From 3107 sp965216225 (GTDB lineage: Bacteria; Pseudomonadota; Alphaproteobacteria; Rhodobacterales; Rhodobacteraceae), in the NCBI GenBank assembly GCA_965216225.1, contig CBDCFF010000023.1, positions 42,725 to 106,724 on the forward strand: 64,000 nucleotides of DNA, written 5' to 3'. Every line of letters begins with the position of its first letter. Position 1 is the first letter of the stretch. Below, piece after piece: positions 28,543 through 38,686 of this stretch. The position numbers and the translations under genes were made by a program. The notes beneath the pieces are model-generated. The model worked only from the letters and a program-made list of their open reading frames with translations. It did no database searches and was not told the DNA's origin.

Positions 28543-29850
28543 ATGCCCACGGAAATCCTGATGCCCGCGCTTTCACCCACGATGGAGGAAGGCACGCTTG
28601 CGAAGTGGCTGGTCAAGGAAGGCGATTCCGTTTCCTCCGGCGACCTGCTGGCGGAAATCGAAACCGACAAGGCGACCATGGAATTCGAAGCCGTCGATGA
28701 AGGCGTGGTCGGCAAGCTTCTGGTGCCGGAGGGCACCGCGAATGTGGCCGTAAACACGCCCATTGCGGTGTTGCTGGAGGACGGTGAAAGCGCTGACGAT
28801 ATGGACGCACCGAGCGCCCCGGCAGCGGTTGCAAAAGCGGCGCTGGCCAGCGCTCCGGCTGCCGCTCCGGCTGCGGCTCCGGCTCCTGTGGCGCCTGTAA
28901 CCACCTCGGGCGAACGTATCTTCGCGTCCCCCCTTGCCCGCCGCATTGCGTCGGACAGGGGGCTGGACCTCGGCCGGATACAGGGGTCGGGTCCACATGG
29001 CCGGATCATCAGGGCGGATGTCGAGGCAGCAGGCGCCGCGCCGCAGGCAGCGGCGACCGCGCCCGCCCCGGTGGCTGCCGCGCCCGCCCCGGTGGCTGCC
29101 GCGCCCGCCGCCGCACCCCGCGTTTCCGCCGATGCAGTTGCGCGCATGTATGAAGGCCGGGCCTATGAAGAGCTCCCGCTGGACGGAATGCGCAAAACGA
29201 TTGCGGCGCGTCTGAGCGAAGCCAAACAGACCATTCCGCATTTTTACCTGCGTCGGAACATCAGGCTCGATGCACTGTTGAAGTTCCGCTCTCAGCTCAA
29301 CAGGCAACTGGAATCGCGCGGCGTGAAGCTGTCGGTCAACGATTTCATCATCAAGGCTTGTGCTCTTGCGCTGCAATCGGTTCCGGCGGCCAATGCCGTC
29401 TGGGCCGGTGATCGCGTTCTGCTGATGAAAGCCTCTGACGTGGCCGTTGCCGTCGCAATCGAAGGCGGTCTCTTCACCCCTGTCGTGCAGGATGCAGAGG
29501 TGAAATCCCTCTCTGCCCTGTCGGCAGAGATAAAAGACCTTGCCGGACGCGCCCGCGAACGCAAGCTCGCGCCCCATGAATATCAGGGCGGCAGCTTTGC
29601 AATCTCCAATCTCGGCATGTTCGGCATCGACAATTTCGACGCCGTCATCAACCCGCCGCACGGGGCGATCCTTGCGGTTGGTGCGGGCATGAAAAAGCCG
29701 GTTGTCGGCGATGACGGCGAACTGGCAATCGCCACCGTAATGTCTGTCACCCTGTCCGTCGATCACCGGGTTATCGACGGCGCGCTTGGCGCCGGGCTAT
29801 TGCAGGCCATAACGGAAAATCTGGAAAATCCGATGGTGATGCTGGCCTGA
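28543..29850 (+). CDS. pdhC: Dihydrolipoamide acetyltransferase (E2 of pyruvate dehydrogenase)
   Basis: 435 residues. A lipoyl domain (1 to about 78, Lys43) and an Ala/Pro linker come first, then the peripheral-subunit-binding domain (ASPLARRIASDRGLDLGRI, GSGPHGRIIRADV), a second Ala/Pro linker and the catalytic domain ending with the active-site DHRVIDGALGA. The second linker contains a 21-bp tandem duplication near 29059-29105. It starts 12 bases after pdhB. No E3 gene follows in this window. Confidence 0.96.
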   Translation: MPTEILMPALSPTMEEGTLAKWLVKEGDSVSSGDLLAEIETDKATMEFEAVDEGVVGKLLVPEGTANVAVNTPIAVLLEDGESADDMDAPSAPAAVAKAALASAPAAAPAAAPAPVAPVTTSGERIFASPLARRIASDRGLDLGRIQGSGPHGRIIRADVEAAGAAPQAAATAPAPVAAAPAPVAAAPAAAPRVSADAVARMYEGRAYEELPLDGMRKTIAARLSEAKQTIPHFYLRRNIRLDALLKFRSQLNRQLESRGVKLSVNDFIIKACALALQSVPAANAVWAGDRVLLMKASDVAVAVAIEGGLFTPVVQDAEVKSLSALSAEIKDLAGRARERKLAPHEYQGGSFAISNLGMFGIDNFDAVINPPHGAILAVGAGMKKPVVGDDGELAIATVMSVTLSVDHRVIDGALGAGLLQAITENLENPMVMLA

Positions 29851-29869
29851 TTGCTGATTGCAGGCGCAT

Positions 29870-29917
29870 CGGGCAGGGCAGGGCCGGCAGCAGTCGCGTC
29901 CCGGCCTGCCCTGCCCG
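29870..29917. terminator. Hairpin between convergent pdhC and cysE
   Basis: A long GC stem (CGGGCAGGGCAGGGCCGG at 29870-29887 with CCGGCCTGCCCTGCCCG at 29901-29917, one bulged base, 13-base loop) lies between the two convergent stop codons. It can act for both strands, although there is no marked U-tract. Confidence 0.65.
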
Positions 29918-29930
29918 GTTTCGGATGAAC

Positions 29931-30755
29931 TCAGTCCGGGATTTCGCCACCGGTCATGTTCAGGAGTTGATCCATGGTCAGGGACGGTTGATCGCACCCC
30001 GCTTCGCCAACGATCCGGGCGGGAACGCCGGCCACTGTCTTGCACGGGGGCACCTCTTGCAGCACCACGGAACCCGCCGCAATCCGGCTGCAATTTCCCA
30101 CCTTGATATTGCCCAGAACCTTGGCCCCCGCCCCGATCAGGACACCGTTTCCAATCTTCGGGTGCCGGTCCTCGTCTTCCTTGCCCGTTCCACCCAAAGT
30201 CACCGAATGCAGCATGGAAACATTATCGCCGACAACGGCGGTTTCCCCGATCACGATCGAATGGGCATGGTCAATCATGATTCCCCTGCCGATTTCCGCC
30301 CCCGGGTGAATATCTATTCCGAATATCTCCGATACGCGCATCTGGATGAAATAGGCCAGATCCTTGCGGCCCTCTTCCCACAGGGCATGGCCGATGCGGT
30401 AAGCCTGAACCGCCTGAAACCCCTTGAAGAACAGCATGGGCTGAATCAGCCGATGGCAGGCCGGATCACGTTCCAGAACCGCCACCAGATCGGCGCGAGA
30501 GACTTCTGCGACCGCAGGATATTCCGCAAATGCCGCATCGGCAATTTCGCGCAGCAACTGCTCTGACATCTCACCGGACGCCAGCTTCAACGAGAACCGG
30601 TAGGCAAGCGCCTGTTCCAGCGTGTCATGGTGCAGAATGGAGGAATGCAGCAACCCGCCCAGCATCGGTTCTCCGGCGTGGGCGGCTTCGGCCTCTGATC
30701 GGATACGATCCCAGACCGGGTCCAGTTTGCTCAATTTTGCGTGCGTCCTGATCAT
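29931..30755 (-). CDS. cysE: Serine O-acetyltransferase
   Basis: A 274-residue CysE. The alpha-helical N-terminal domain (DPVWDRIRSEAEAA, DRDPACHRLIQPMLFFKGFQAVQAYR) is followed by the left-handed hexapeptide repeat (IHPGAEIGRGIMIDHAHSIV, then GNGVLIGAGAKVLGNIKVG). It makes O-acetylserine for cysteine synthesis. ATG 30755 with GAGGGAAG upstream gives the family start. Confidence 0.93.
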   Translation of the reverse strand: MIRTHAKLSKLDPVWDRIRSEAEAAHAGEPMLGGLLHSSILHHDTLEQALAYRFSLKLASGEMSEQLLREIADAAFAEYPAVAEVSRADLVAVLERDPACHRLIQPMLFFKGFQAVQAYRIGHALWEEGRKDLAYFIQMRVSEIFGIDIHPGAEIGRGIMIDHAHSIVIGETAVVGDNVSMLHSVTLGGTGKEDEDRHPKIGNGVLIGAGAKVLGNIKVGNCSRIAAGSVVLQEVPPCKTVAGVPARIVGEAGCDQPSLTMDQLLNMTGGEIPD

Positions 30756-30855
30756 GGCGCTTCCCTCATTCACCCCGCCATCATAGCCTGGGTCATCATA
30801 CCTTAGATAGGAAGACTTCGCCAAACGCAAAGAGGTGACAGGGGAAGTAACGAAA

Positions 30856-31194
30856 ATGAATGTGGCCCAGCTTGAGAAATTTGCCGCAATTCTGCGAAAT
30901 CAGTTGCTCTGCCTGGAACAGGATGATGTGTTGGGGCGTGAGGGCCAGCAAACCGTGGAACTGGACCAACAGTCCATAGGCCGTCTTTCCCGCATGGATG
31001 CACTGCAAAATCAGGCCATGGCAAAGGCCGGTCAGGCGCGGCGCAATACGGCGCGCCTGCGTATCAGGGCGGCCCTCAGGAGGATCGAGGAGGATGAATT
31101 CGGATATTGCATGGATTGCGGTGAAGAAATCGCCATCAAACGTCTTGAGCTTGATCCGACCGCACCGAAATGCCTGTCCTGCGCCGCCGGTTGA
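30856..31194 (+). CDS. TraR/DksA-type zinc-finger protein
   Basis: A 112-residue protein. The N-terminal half is helical (about 5-65); the C-terminus has the four-cysteine finger CMDCGEEIAIKRLELDPTAP then KCLSC (about residues 82-109). It lacks the long coiled-coil tip of true DksA, so it is of the short TraR/YbiI type. Such proteins can act in the RNA polymerase secondary channel, but its target here is unknown. ATG 30856 has GGGGAAG ahead. It faces the 3' end of the GTA cluster. Confidence 0.75.
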   Translation: MNVAQLEKFAAILRNQLLCLEQDDVLGREGQQTVELDQQSIGRLSRMDALQNQAMAKAGQARRNTARLRIRAALRRIEEDEFGYCMDCGEEIAIKRLELDPTAPKCLSCAAG

Positions 31195-31227
31195 CCTCTG
31201 CCAGAGCAATCGCCGCATGGATCGGCG

Positions 31228-34200
31228 TCAGATCGCGATCCGGGCAAATGGTCCGGGACCAAACCGGTCGGAGATCTGGGCTACCGCCATTTCACAAGGG
31301 CCGGACAAACCATCCACAGCCTGCATTGCTGCGGTATAAAGCTAGGTCGGATGATGTACGGTTTCTTCGCGCAGGATGGACCCGGCTTGCTCAACCCGAA
31401 CCAGATATGCCTCTTGCGCTTCGCCCAGCGGCACATCCTGCCCGCTCCAGCTATCGCCATCAATGCGGGTGCGCCTGATCCAGTTGAACTGCCGGTCCGC
31501 GCCGATCCGGGTTGTCGTCAAATGCACCGGGCCATACGGGCGCAGGCCGATTCCCGCAAAGGCGTCCACGCGATGCACATGGCTCGGGTCGTCATGGCCG
31601 CGCTCTGCCGGACCGATCCTGTAGTGACGCGCAAGGCCGCGCTCGGCAGAGGCAAGACCGATCTGCCGGATCGCGGCATCCAGCACCACGAACCGGCTGC
31701 CGATGGGCCAGACCGGCGGCACAAGCGCCGTCGGTCCCCAGTTGCCCCCTCAATCGTCCGGCAAGCTCATATGTATCCGGTGCAACCAGCGTCGCGGTCC
31801 GGTACTGGAATATCTCCCAGTTGTCGGAAGACCCGTCACCAATCGCGGCAACATTTGCCCCGTTCAGAACATCGGCCCAGTCAACCGTATTCAGCGCGCC
31901 CCCGGACAGCCTGACACGAAGCGCGGCCCCGTCATCCCGCACGAACGAACTCGCAGATGGCAGTGCTGACTCGGTCCGGCCAATGATCGACGCGCCGTGA
32001 ATGAGCGTATTGAGCGCGTAGCCATTATCACTGGCTGAACTGTAGACAGCAACCGCCCCCGGCCAGGGCGTGGCGGCAACGGCCAGATACGGCGCATGGG
32101 GCACCGCCGTATCCGACAAGAGCGGCAGATCCATGAAAAGCGGATAGACCGGCACAGGCGGTGCGAACGGGGCAAGCCGTGCCGCAACTTCCGCTGCATC
32201 ACTCGGCGCATACACCCCCGGTTCAACGCGGGTGGCCTCGACGATTTGCGCGCCCACATGCTCTATCCGGTCGATACGATAAAGGCGCGCCCTATCCCCA
32301 TCCGGCAGATGAACGACATCTCCCGCCCCGACAGAAAGCCGGGAGGGCGGCAGGGAAATCTGCACGCCATCCCGCGCCACGCGCGCCTCTGCCAGCCAGC
32401 GCTCCGCAATCGCGCGCGCCTCTGCCCCGGTCAGGGACATGGGAAGTTCCGATTGCGATACCGAACAGGTTGTCTCATCCGGGAAAATGGCTTCTTCCGC
32501 AAAAACTCCAAAATCGCCATCGGCTTCGACGAAACCCAGTCGAACGCGCCCGGCCACCTCGGCAACTGCGCTTCGCCGATGGGTGATCAAAGCCTTGTCA
32601 ACCCCGGGATCGGCCAAAGTCCGTGCGTCCAGAGACACCCGGCTTTCGCCGGTTCTGCTGCGAAAGATCAACTTGCCCTCACGCTCCACCGCATCAAATC
32701 CATGCGCCAGCATCAAGGGTTGAAGCGCCGAACGCGCATCGCCGCCGCCGTCGATCACATAGCCCCGGACAATGCCCTGCAACTCATGCGTATCAATATC
32801 CTTCACCCCGGAACGCGCGCAGATTTCCGCCACTGATGCGGCCAGGTGCGCACTTGTCGAACGCCCGTTCAGCCAATGGCCACGCGCATAATTCTCTCCG
32901 TCACTCCATATTCCGGTCCGGTTCGGGAAAAACGGATATGGCCGTGCATCCCAGGCCCAGACATGGGCCCGCGACATGTCAACCATCCGGATACCGGTAT
33001 CCGGATGCGTCGGGTTGTTCAGCGGATCGGTCCAGTATTCGTTGATCGCCCGAATATACTGCTTCTGCATCAGATCATCGCGCCGCCCGTCCGAATGATG
33101 GGGCAGGCTTGATTCCGATGATTTCGGGTCCAGAAACTTGTTGGGCTGATTGGCCCCCCGGTGGACAGCGGCACAACCATATTCGGTAAACCAGAATGGT
33201 TTCGCCCCCGGAATCCACGCGGTTGGCGTTGCCTGCCTTGCACCGCCAACCCGATTGTGGTGCAGGTTCTCCCACCAGTTGCGCAGGTCCTTGTAACGAA
33301 AGACCCAGGGCTCTCCATGCGCGCCGTCTGTTATCGGGGTGCGAATCTGCGCATCCCGCGCCGCGTCGGAAGCATAGTGCCAGTCATAGCCTTCCCCGCC
33401 GGCAATGTTGGATTTCAGGTAATCCAGATCATGAATGGATGGCCAACTTGCCGCATCGACATGACCCCGCCCATCCCGCCAATCCGATAACGGCATGTAG
33501 TTGTCGATCCCGATGAAGTCGATATTCGGATCCGACCAGAGCGGGTCAAGATGGAAATGCACATCGCCCGAGCCATCCTGCGGACGATAGCCGAAATATT
33601 CCGACCAGTCGGCGGCATAGCCGATCTTCACACCCGGACCCAGAACGCCGCGCACGTCTGCTGCCAGCCGGATCAGCGCATCAACCGCGGGGAAGATGTT
33701 GCCCGCCCCTCTGATCTGCGTAAGTCCACGCATTTCCGAACCGATGCAAAAGGCCGAAACACCGCCTGCTGCGCACATAAATGCGCATAATGCAGGATGA
33801 ACCGCCGATAGCTCCATTCCGCCGGACCGGTATAGGAAATCGTCTGAAACGCTCCGTTCGAATGCACCGCCTGAAAGTCACCGGGCCGGGCAGCGCCGAA
33901 AAACGCCGCTACCCCGGCTTCTGCCGCAGACGTACCGTCCGGGCTGCCCGGCAGCCCCGGCGCCACGGAACCCGTAATGCGGCCACGCCAGGGCAAAACA
34001 GGCTGATCCGGCCCACTGCCCCACGGGTCGGGCAGGCCATTGCCCGCAAGTTGCTCCATCAGAATGAAGGGATAAAAGACAATCCGCTGCCCGCCGCCAT
34101 TCAGATTGCCGATCGCTTCGGCGACCGACTGGTCGGTTGGCGTCCCCCCATACACGACGCGGCCATTCAATTTCGGCACGAGTTCGGAAGAACCGCGCCT

Positions 34201-35172
34201 CAGCCCACTCACGCGCCACGGCATCTCGGCGCCATCGGCCTGTTTGTGTTCGACCTTCGGCTTCAGGGCGCATTGCCCCGCGCGCAGATCGTCGCCAAAC
34301 CACGAAACGATCATCGACACCGATCCGCAATTCGGCAATTCCCCCCGCAGGGCCTCCATTGATGTCAGAAAATCCGGCTTGCCCGACGGCGTGTGGACAT
34401 TGGCGGATGTGGCGTTTCCGAATCCGGCGGAATAATGCACCGCCGTCGTCGCCAGCGCGTATTCACCGGTGCCCGGCACCAGCGCAACACCCCGGATCGC
34501 CTCGGCAAGATCGGGCCCCAGGCCCTCTGTCCCCGGCGTATCGGCCTGAGTGGGCCGGATGACCTCGAATGTCATTTGCGGAACCCGATTCCCGAACCGG
34601 GTCAGATCCATGTCTTCAATCACCACATAGGCGATACCGCGATAGGCAGGCGCGTTCCCGGCCCCCTCCACCGCTGCGATCCTGGGATCGGGCAACTGAT
34701 TCTCGTCCCCAACGTGAACATTCAGGCCAAGATCGCGGGGCGAAATCTCCTTGCCATCCGCCCAGATACGCCCGATCCGGGCGATTTTACCCTCGCAAAG
34801 CGCGATCGCCAGGCTGACAGAGTACGAATAGCTCCGGGTGGTGGGTTGTTTTGGCGATCCCTTGCCACCGCCGCCACCTGTCGTTGTCACCTGTTCACGA
34901 AACCGTGTTGCCCAGATCACCTGCCCCGAGATGCGCATACGCCCCTGCACCACCGGAATGGGGCTGCCCTCACTGGTGCCCGTCAGCCGCAAACGGTCGA
35001 TCCGCCCGGTCTCGACCACGTCGGAACCCGCCCCCATCAGCCGCTGATCAATCGCCCGGCCCAGGTTCGCCCCGATGAATCGCCCGATCACCGCGCTGGA
35101 AAGCCCCAGAACCGTTCCCCCGATTGCAGAACCAACAGCCGCCCCGACAGCCCCCAAAACAATCGTCGCCAT
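31228..35172 (-). pseudogene. GTA gp15 tail-tip (megatron) gene with two frameshifts and an amber codon
   Basis: The 1315-codon span covers the N-terminal glycine-rich membrane-like segment, a tail-tip domain (VQGRMRISGQVIWATRF), the GTA TIM-barrel (CIGSEMRGLTQIRGAG, YAADWSEYFGYRP) and the C-terminus. One base is missing near 33772: HYAHLCA leaves the frame and AAGGVSAFCIGSEM continues in another. One base is extra near 31724 (LRGQLGTDGA, then VPPVWPIGSRFVVLDAA). A TAG at 31340-31342 precedes an in-frame remnant reading LYTAAMQAVDGLSGP to QISDRFGPGPFARIAI. The two shifts cancel in total length. In RcGTA gp15 is the large receptor-contacting tip protein; this copy cannot give a full product. 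The start overlaps gp14 (ATGA). Confidence 0.88.
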
Positions 35173-35627
35173 CAATATCTCTCCTCAGGAAAAGCAAAAC
35201 GCGCCACGATCCGGCGCACCCACGGAAGGCCAAGCGGGCTTTCGACGACACCATGCCCCGAATAGGCATGTATAAAGCTGGGCGCGGCGCCTGCCCGCCC
35301 CTGAATTCCCAGATGCTTGGCGACAGAACCCTCCCGCATCCTGAACAGCAACACATCGCCGGGGGCCTGATCTGCCAGCGGCTTGTTCCGAAGATGGCTG
35401 TCGGCCGCCTGCCAAAGCCGTTCGTCGTTCTGCGGCTCCAGCCAGTCCGGCGTATAGGCAGGCACGGCTTCTGGTTCCCGCCCGTACAACTCGCGCCAGA
35501 CGCCACGCAAAAGCCCCAGGCAATCCGCACCAGCGCCTTTGGTCGTCGCCTGATGAAAATAAGGCGTCCCGATCCACGCACGGGCGATCGTCACCGCGCG
35601 CGCTCCGGTCCCGTTACAGCCAGTCAT
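35172..35627 (-). CDS. GTA gp14, NlpC/P60-family peptidase
   Basis: A 151-residue protein with the papain-like cysteine site GADCLGLLRGVWRELYG and a downstream His (SFIHAYSGHGVVE). In RcGTA gp14 is the tail peptidase thought to open the peptidoglycan during DNA delivery. ATG 35627 overlaps the gp13 stop as ATGA, and its own stop overlaps the gp15 start, giving full translational coupling. No lesion is visible in this gene. Confidence 0.87.
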   Translation of the reverse strand: MTGCNGTGARAVTIARAWIGTPYFHQATTKGAGADCLGLLRGVWRELYGREPEAVPAYTPDWLEPQNDERLWQAADSHLRNKPLADQAPGDVLLFRMREGSVAKHLGIQGRAGAAPSFIHAYSGHGVVESPLGLPWVRRIVARFAFPEERY

Positions 35628-36511
35628 TTGTGCAGGCTCCCGCCCGTATTCTGGCCGGAACGGATCGGATAGCCTATCAGCCAATCCTCTCCGGGAATAT
35701 CCGGAAATCCCCTGTAGTTCAGGACGTTGTTGAATTTCAGCTTGCAGGTCTCGGGCCGTTTGTCGCACCCGGCCTCTATCCGAACCATGTCGCCCGGCCC
35801 GATCTCTGCGCACAGGCATTCCCATAGTTCAAGATCACGACCCGCACCGTTCAGGCGGTCGTTCTTGATCAGTCCAACCAGCCCTTGCGCGGGCCCCGAC
35901 AATACCAGCAGCCGCCCGCTTTCGAACCAGCGATCCGCAAAACCCGACAGATCGGCAAAGTGAAAGACCCGTGCCTCATCCACCCCGTCCACCGCGATCT
36001 CGGCAAAATATCCCGGCCGATCCAGCGCGAACCGGCACCGCGCATCCCCCAGCACCGCCGAACATGGTTTCTGGTAAATCCTTCCCTGCGGCTGATTCAG
36101 CGCTTCGGTCAGACCACGCAACTCTGCACGGAATTCGCCATCCCGCCGCGTGATCTCGCCAAGCGACCCCCGAAACATTTGCAGGCGCTGCTTCACGTCC
36201 TGCCAGTTCACCAGCCATGCCTCCACGACCGCACCATCATAGCGCCCGGCCAGAATGTCCGCCCCGGTGATTGCGGAACTGCTCAGCGCCCCGACCGCTT
36301 CGGTATTGTCCACCGCCAGGCCGGTCGTCTGCTGCAACGCCTGCGCACCCATGCCGGTATCCGCCCGGAACACGACGCCACTGAATCGCAGGTCCAGATC
36401 ATGATCCGTGAACCCCAGCACCACGCCATCGTGCCGCCCGACCTTCCAGCACCAGCAGAGCGAGGTCAGACCACTTTTCAGATGCGCCTCGATTTCGGGT
36501 GACAACGCCAT
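35624..36511 (-). CDS. GTA gp13, DUF2163 tail hub protein
   Basis: A 295-residue intact reading frame of the DUF2163/BR0599 type: LTSLCWCWKVGRHDGVVLGFTDHD, GRYDGAVVEAWLVNW, and the C-terminal cysteine-rich CDKRPETCKLKFNNVLNYRGFPDIP. In RcGTA gp13 forms the tail hub and carries a cysteine-bound cofactor site. It lies between gp12 and gp14 with overlapping ends. Confidence 0.88.
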   Translation of the reverse strand: MALSPEIEAHLKSGLTSLCWCWKVGRHDGVVLGFTDHDLDLRFSGVVFRADTGMGAQALQQTTGLAVDNTEAVGALSSSAITGADILAGRYDGAVVEAWLVNWQDVKQRLQMFRGSLGEITRRDGEFRAELRGLTEALNQPQGRIYQKPCSAVLGDARCRFALDRPGYFAEIAVDGVDEARVFHFADLSGFADRWFESGRLLVLSGPAQGLVGLIKNDRLNGAGRDLELWECLCAEIGPGDMVRIEAGCDKRPETCKLKFNNVLNYRGFPDIPGEDWLIGYPIRSGQNTGGSLHK

Positions 36512-37143
36512 CAGACCCGCACCTCCATAATCGGAACCGATGGCACCTCTCCGGCCTGAAAACCCGCGACAGAGACCTGAATGTGATCGGTGCCAAAGCG
36601 TACCGGCACGTCGAACTCGAACCCTGCCGTAATCCTTGCACCTGCATCGGGCGGGCTTGAAAACCGGACGATGCCAGTTGCGGCGTCAACGCTGTAATCC
36701 ACGCTTTCCTGCAATTCGGCGCCATCAAGACCGATGCGCACCTTCCCGGCCACAGGCTTGGTGATCGGTCGCGCATAGCTGCCCTGCCCCGACCTGTAGG
36801 TCTTGATCAGCGCAATATCCTGCACGGAACCATCCCCGGTCGCAATCACCTGATCGTCGAACGCCATATCGGCAGAGGCTCTGGACGACTTGTAATCCGA
36901 CCAATCCTTCCAGCGAAAGCCGTACAGCCTTCCGCGCCGCGCTTCGAAAAACGCGATCAGCCGCTCCAGATCGTCAAGCGACCGCATCCCCAGCCCGGCG
37001 TCATAGCGCCGACGCGAATGCGCCCAGGGCGTGTTCCGCTCCTCGAACCCATTGGCAAGCGTCACCACATCCGTGCGCCGCTCCGGTCCGCCGACCGAGC
37101 CGAAACTCAGCGATGTCGGAAATCTGACCTCATCGAAACTCAT
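36511..37143 (-). CDS. GTA gp12, DUF2460 distal tail protein
   Basis: A 210-residue intact protein: FDEVRFPTSLSFGSVGGPERRTDVV, RRYDAGLGMRSLDDLERLIAFFEARRGRLYGFRWKDW, ending FDVPVRFGTDHIQVSVAGFQ. These match DUF2460 (TIGR02217) distal tail proteins, which join tube and hub. The stop touches the gp13 start. Confidence 0.9.
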   Translation of the reverse strand: MSFDEVRFPTSLSFGSVGGPERRTDVVTLANGFEERNTPWAHSRRRYDAGLGMRSLDDLERLIAFFEARRGRLYGFRWKDWSDYKSSRASADMAFDDQVIATGDGSVQDIALIKTYRSGQGSYARPITKPVAGKVRIGLDGAELQESVDYSVDAATGIVRFSSPPDAGARITAGFEFDVPVRFGTDHIQVSVAGFQAGEVPSVPIMEVRV

Positions 37144-37229
37144 TGAAATTCTCCTGAACCTGCGTCATGCACCGCCCCTTCGCCTTGCCGAAAACACCCC
37201 TGCCGGAGGCGCGCGGGCAGCCGCTCCGG

Positions 37230-37892
37230 TCAGCGATTGCGCGCTCCACGCCCCAATATGCGGCTCATCCGTGCGGCTATCTGCACCTCAGAGCGCCGGA
37301 ACCCCTCCGCATCGGGCGTCGAAATATTCATCACCACGTTGACCACGCGGCCATTGCCCTCCGCCCTGACACCCAGACGGCCATCCGCGCCGCGCGACAG
37401 CGGCATGATTGCCTCCGGCCCGGCCTCGCCCATCAGCCCGATACTGCCCCGCATGGGAAAATGGGTGGGCCCGCCGACGATACCGCCGCCGGCAAACGGC
37501 ATCACCCGGCCCTGTGCAAATCCGGCGCCACCGGCAAACTGGAACAGCCCGCCAAACAGCCCGTCGATCCCCCCGCAACGAGGTCGGCCCAACCGGTCCG
37601 TCACCGGTCGCGTCGCAATCGCGTAGGCGCTGTCAAGGACCGACCGCGTGATCCCCTCCAGCGCATCGCCCAACGTGGCCTTGCCCGACAGCAGGCCATC
37701 AAGCGCACGTTTCAGACTGCGGCTGACAGACCCCGACAACTGCCCGACTTCCCGCGCCGTGCCGCCCAGGGCGACCTGCGCCCTGGCCAGTTCGGCACTG
37801 AAATGCCGCGTCAGCGCAGTCGCATCACCCATCGAATCGCGCAGCGCATCGACCCCGCTTTCAAACGCCTCCAGATCGTTGAATTCCGTCAT
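37230..37892 (-). CDS. GTA gp11, tail tape-measure protein
   Basis: A 220-residue protein of the short GTA tape-measure type: FESGVDALRDSMGDATALTRHFSAELARAQ, then a hydrophobic Gly-rich part (FAQGRVMPFAGGGIVGGPTHF, GSIGLMGEAGPEAIMPLSRGADG). Its length matches RcGTA gp11, which fixes the short tail. The stretch GRPRC near 37590 is unlike the expected GDLVA; one extra C and one missing G about 16 bases apart would explain it, a compensated frameshift. It is therefore open but possibly damaged. Confidence 0.82.
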   Translation of the reverse strand: MTEFNDLEAFESGVDALRDSMGDATALTRHFSAELARAQVALGGTAREVGQLSGSVSRSLKRALDGLLSGKATLGDALEGITRSVLDSAYAIATRPVTDRLGRPRCGGIDGLFGGLFQFAGGAGFAQGRVMPFAGGGIVGGPTHFPMRGSIGLMGEAGPEAIMPLSRGADGRLGVRAEGNGRVVNVVMNISTPDAEGFRRSEVQIAARMSRILGRGARNR

Positions 37893-38154
37893 TCACTCGC
37901 TCCCATGATGGTTGTCCGGCATGACATTGATCCGCTCCGATTCCGAACCTTGCAGAATCTTCGAATATCCAGCCGTTCCCGGTCGTGCCGCCGCGCCCGC
38001 AATCCCGCCCCCCGTTGCAGAAGGCAGGGCCTCGGGGGCGGCGCGAACGGCCAAACCAGGCTCCTGCCCAAGGTCGCAATGCCCTGACCGGCAATCCGGC
38101 CTCGGACCTGTGCGCCCCCGCAAGTCTCCTGCGGGATGTGGGGCGTCTGGCCGC
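37893..38154. other. 262-base gap inside the GTA cluster between gp10.1 and gp11
   Basis: GTA tail genes are usually nearly contiguous. Here a GC-rich stretch has no family-matching frame on either strand. A 90-codon minus frame (38165-37893) abuts gp11, but its composition is that of non-coding DNA. It may be decayed or inserted sequence. Confidence 0.4.
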
Positions 38155-38358
38155 TCAGGAAACATTCATGCCCTCTCCTTCATCTGCGTCGGGAAACAGT
38201 TCCAGCAGCGCGTCCAGCCCTGATCGGCCCAGCGGCCGCGCGCCTTCACGCCCGAGAATCAGCGTCAGCTCTGCCGGGGTCAGGGCCCAGAACTCCGCCA
38301 CCCGCAGCCCGGCGCCCCTGACCCCGGCCCTCAGCAATCCGGGCCAGTCAATCTTCAT
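38155..38358 (-). CDS. GTA gp10.1, small tail assembly chaperone-like protein (TIGR02216 type)
   Basis: A 67-residue protein beginning MKIDWPGLLRAGVRGAGLRVAEFWALTPAELTLILG. This matches the small phage protein that follows gp10 in GTA clusters and is read as the second half of a tail assembly chaperone pair. The start lies inside the 3' end of gp10. The frame is intact, though the adjacent gp10 is broken upstream. Confidence 0.78.
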   Translation of the reverse strand: MKIDWPGLLRAGVRGAGLRVAEFWALTPAELTLILGREGARPLGRSGLDALLELFPDADEGEGMNVS

Positions 38359-38684
38359 GCGCCACCTCTGCGGCGGGCAAGGCAAAGGCCCGCGCCAACA
38401 GTTCCGCCGCCACCCGCGCCGCCGCCAGCGGACCACCACCGATTTCTGCGGCCAGCAGGTCTTTGGCATCGCCCTGCCAGCCGCCGCCCCGCAGCCCTGC
38501 CACCAGCAACGCCATCACGTCGCGCGCACCGAAAGGCCCGAGCCTCGAACCGCTCCACCAGGCTCACCAGCGTGTCGGTCCCCAGCCCGGCTTCAAGCTC
38601 TGCAAGCGCACCCAGCGTCAGGCGACAGACATGCGCCTTACCATTGATGGTCAGTTCCACCTCTCCCCTCCACGGATTGGCCAT
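38348..38684 (-). pseudogene. GTA gp10 (tail assembly chaperone) with +1 frameshift
   Basis: The frame opens MANPWRGEVELTINGKAHVC, RLTLGALAELEAGLGTDTLVSLVERFEARAF, as in GTA gp10, then breaks at a run of three T on the coding strand (38532-38534), where two would keep the frame. Removing one base restores GARDVMALLVAGLRGGGWQG to AAELLARAFALPAAEVAHED and a stop at 38348. The span of 337 bases (3n+1) agrees with one inserted base. Confidence 0.85.
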
Positions 38685-38686
38685 GC

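Noticed and set aside
37893..38165. A 90-codon minus frame directly ahead of gp11
   Set aside because: It has a start and abuts gp11, but its composition is that of non-coding GC-rich DNA and no GTA gene of this type is known to me; left as an unexplained gap.
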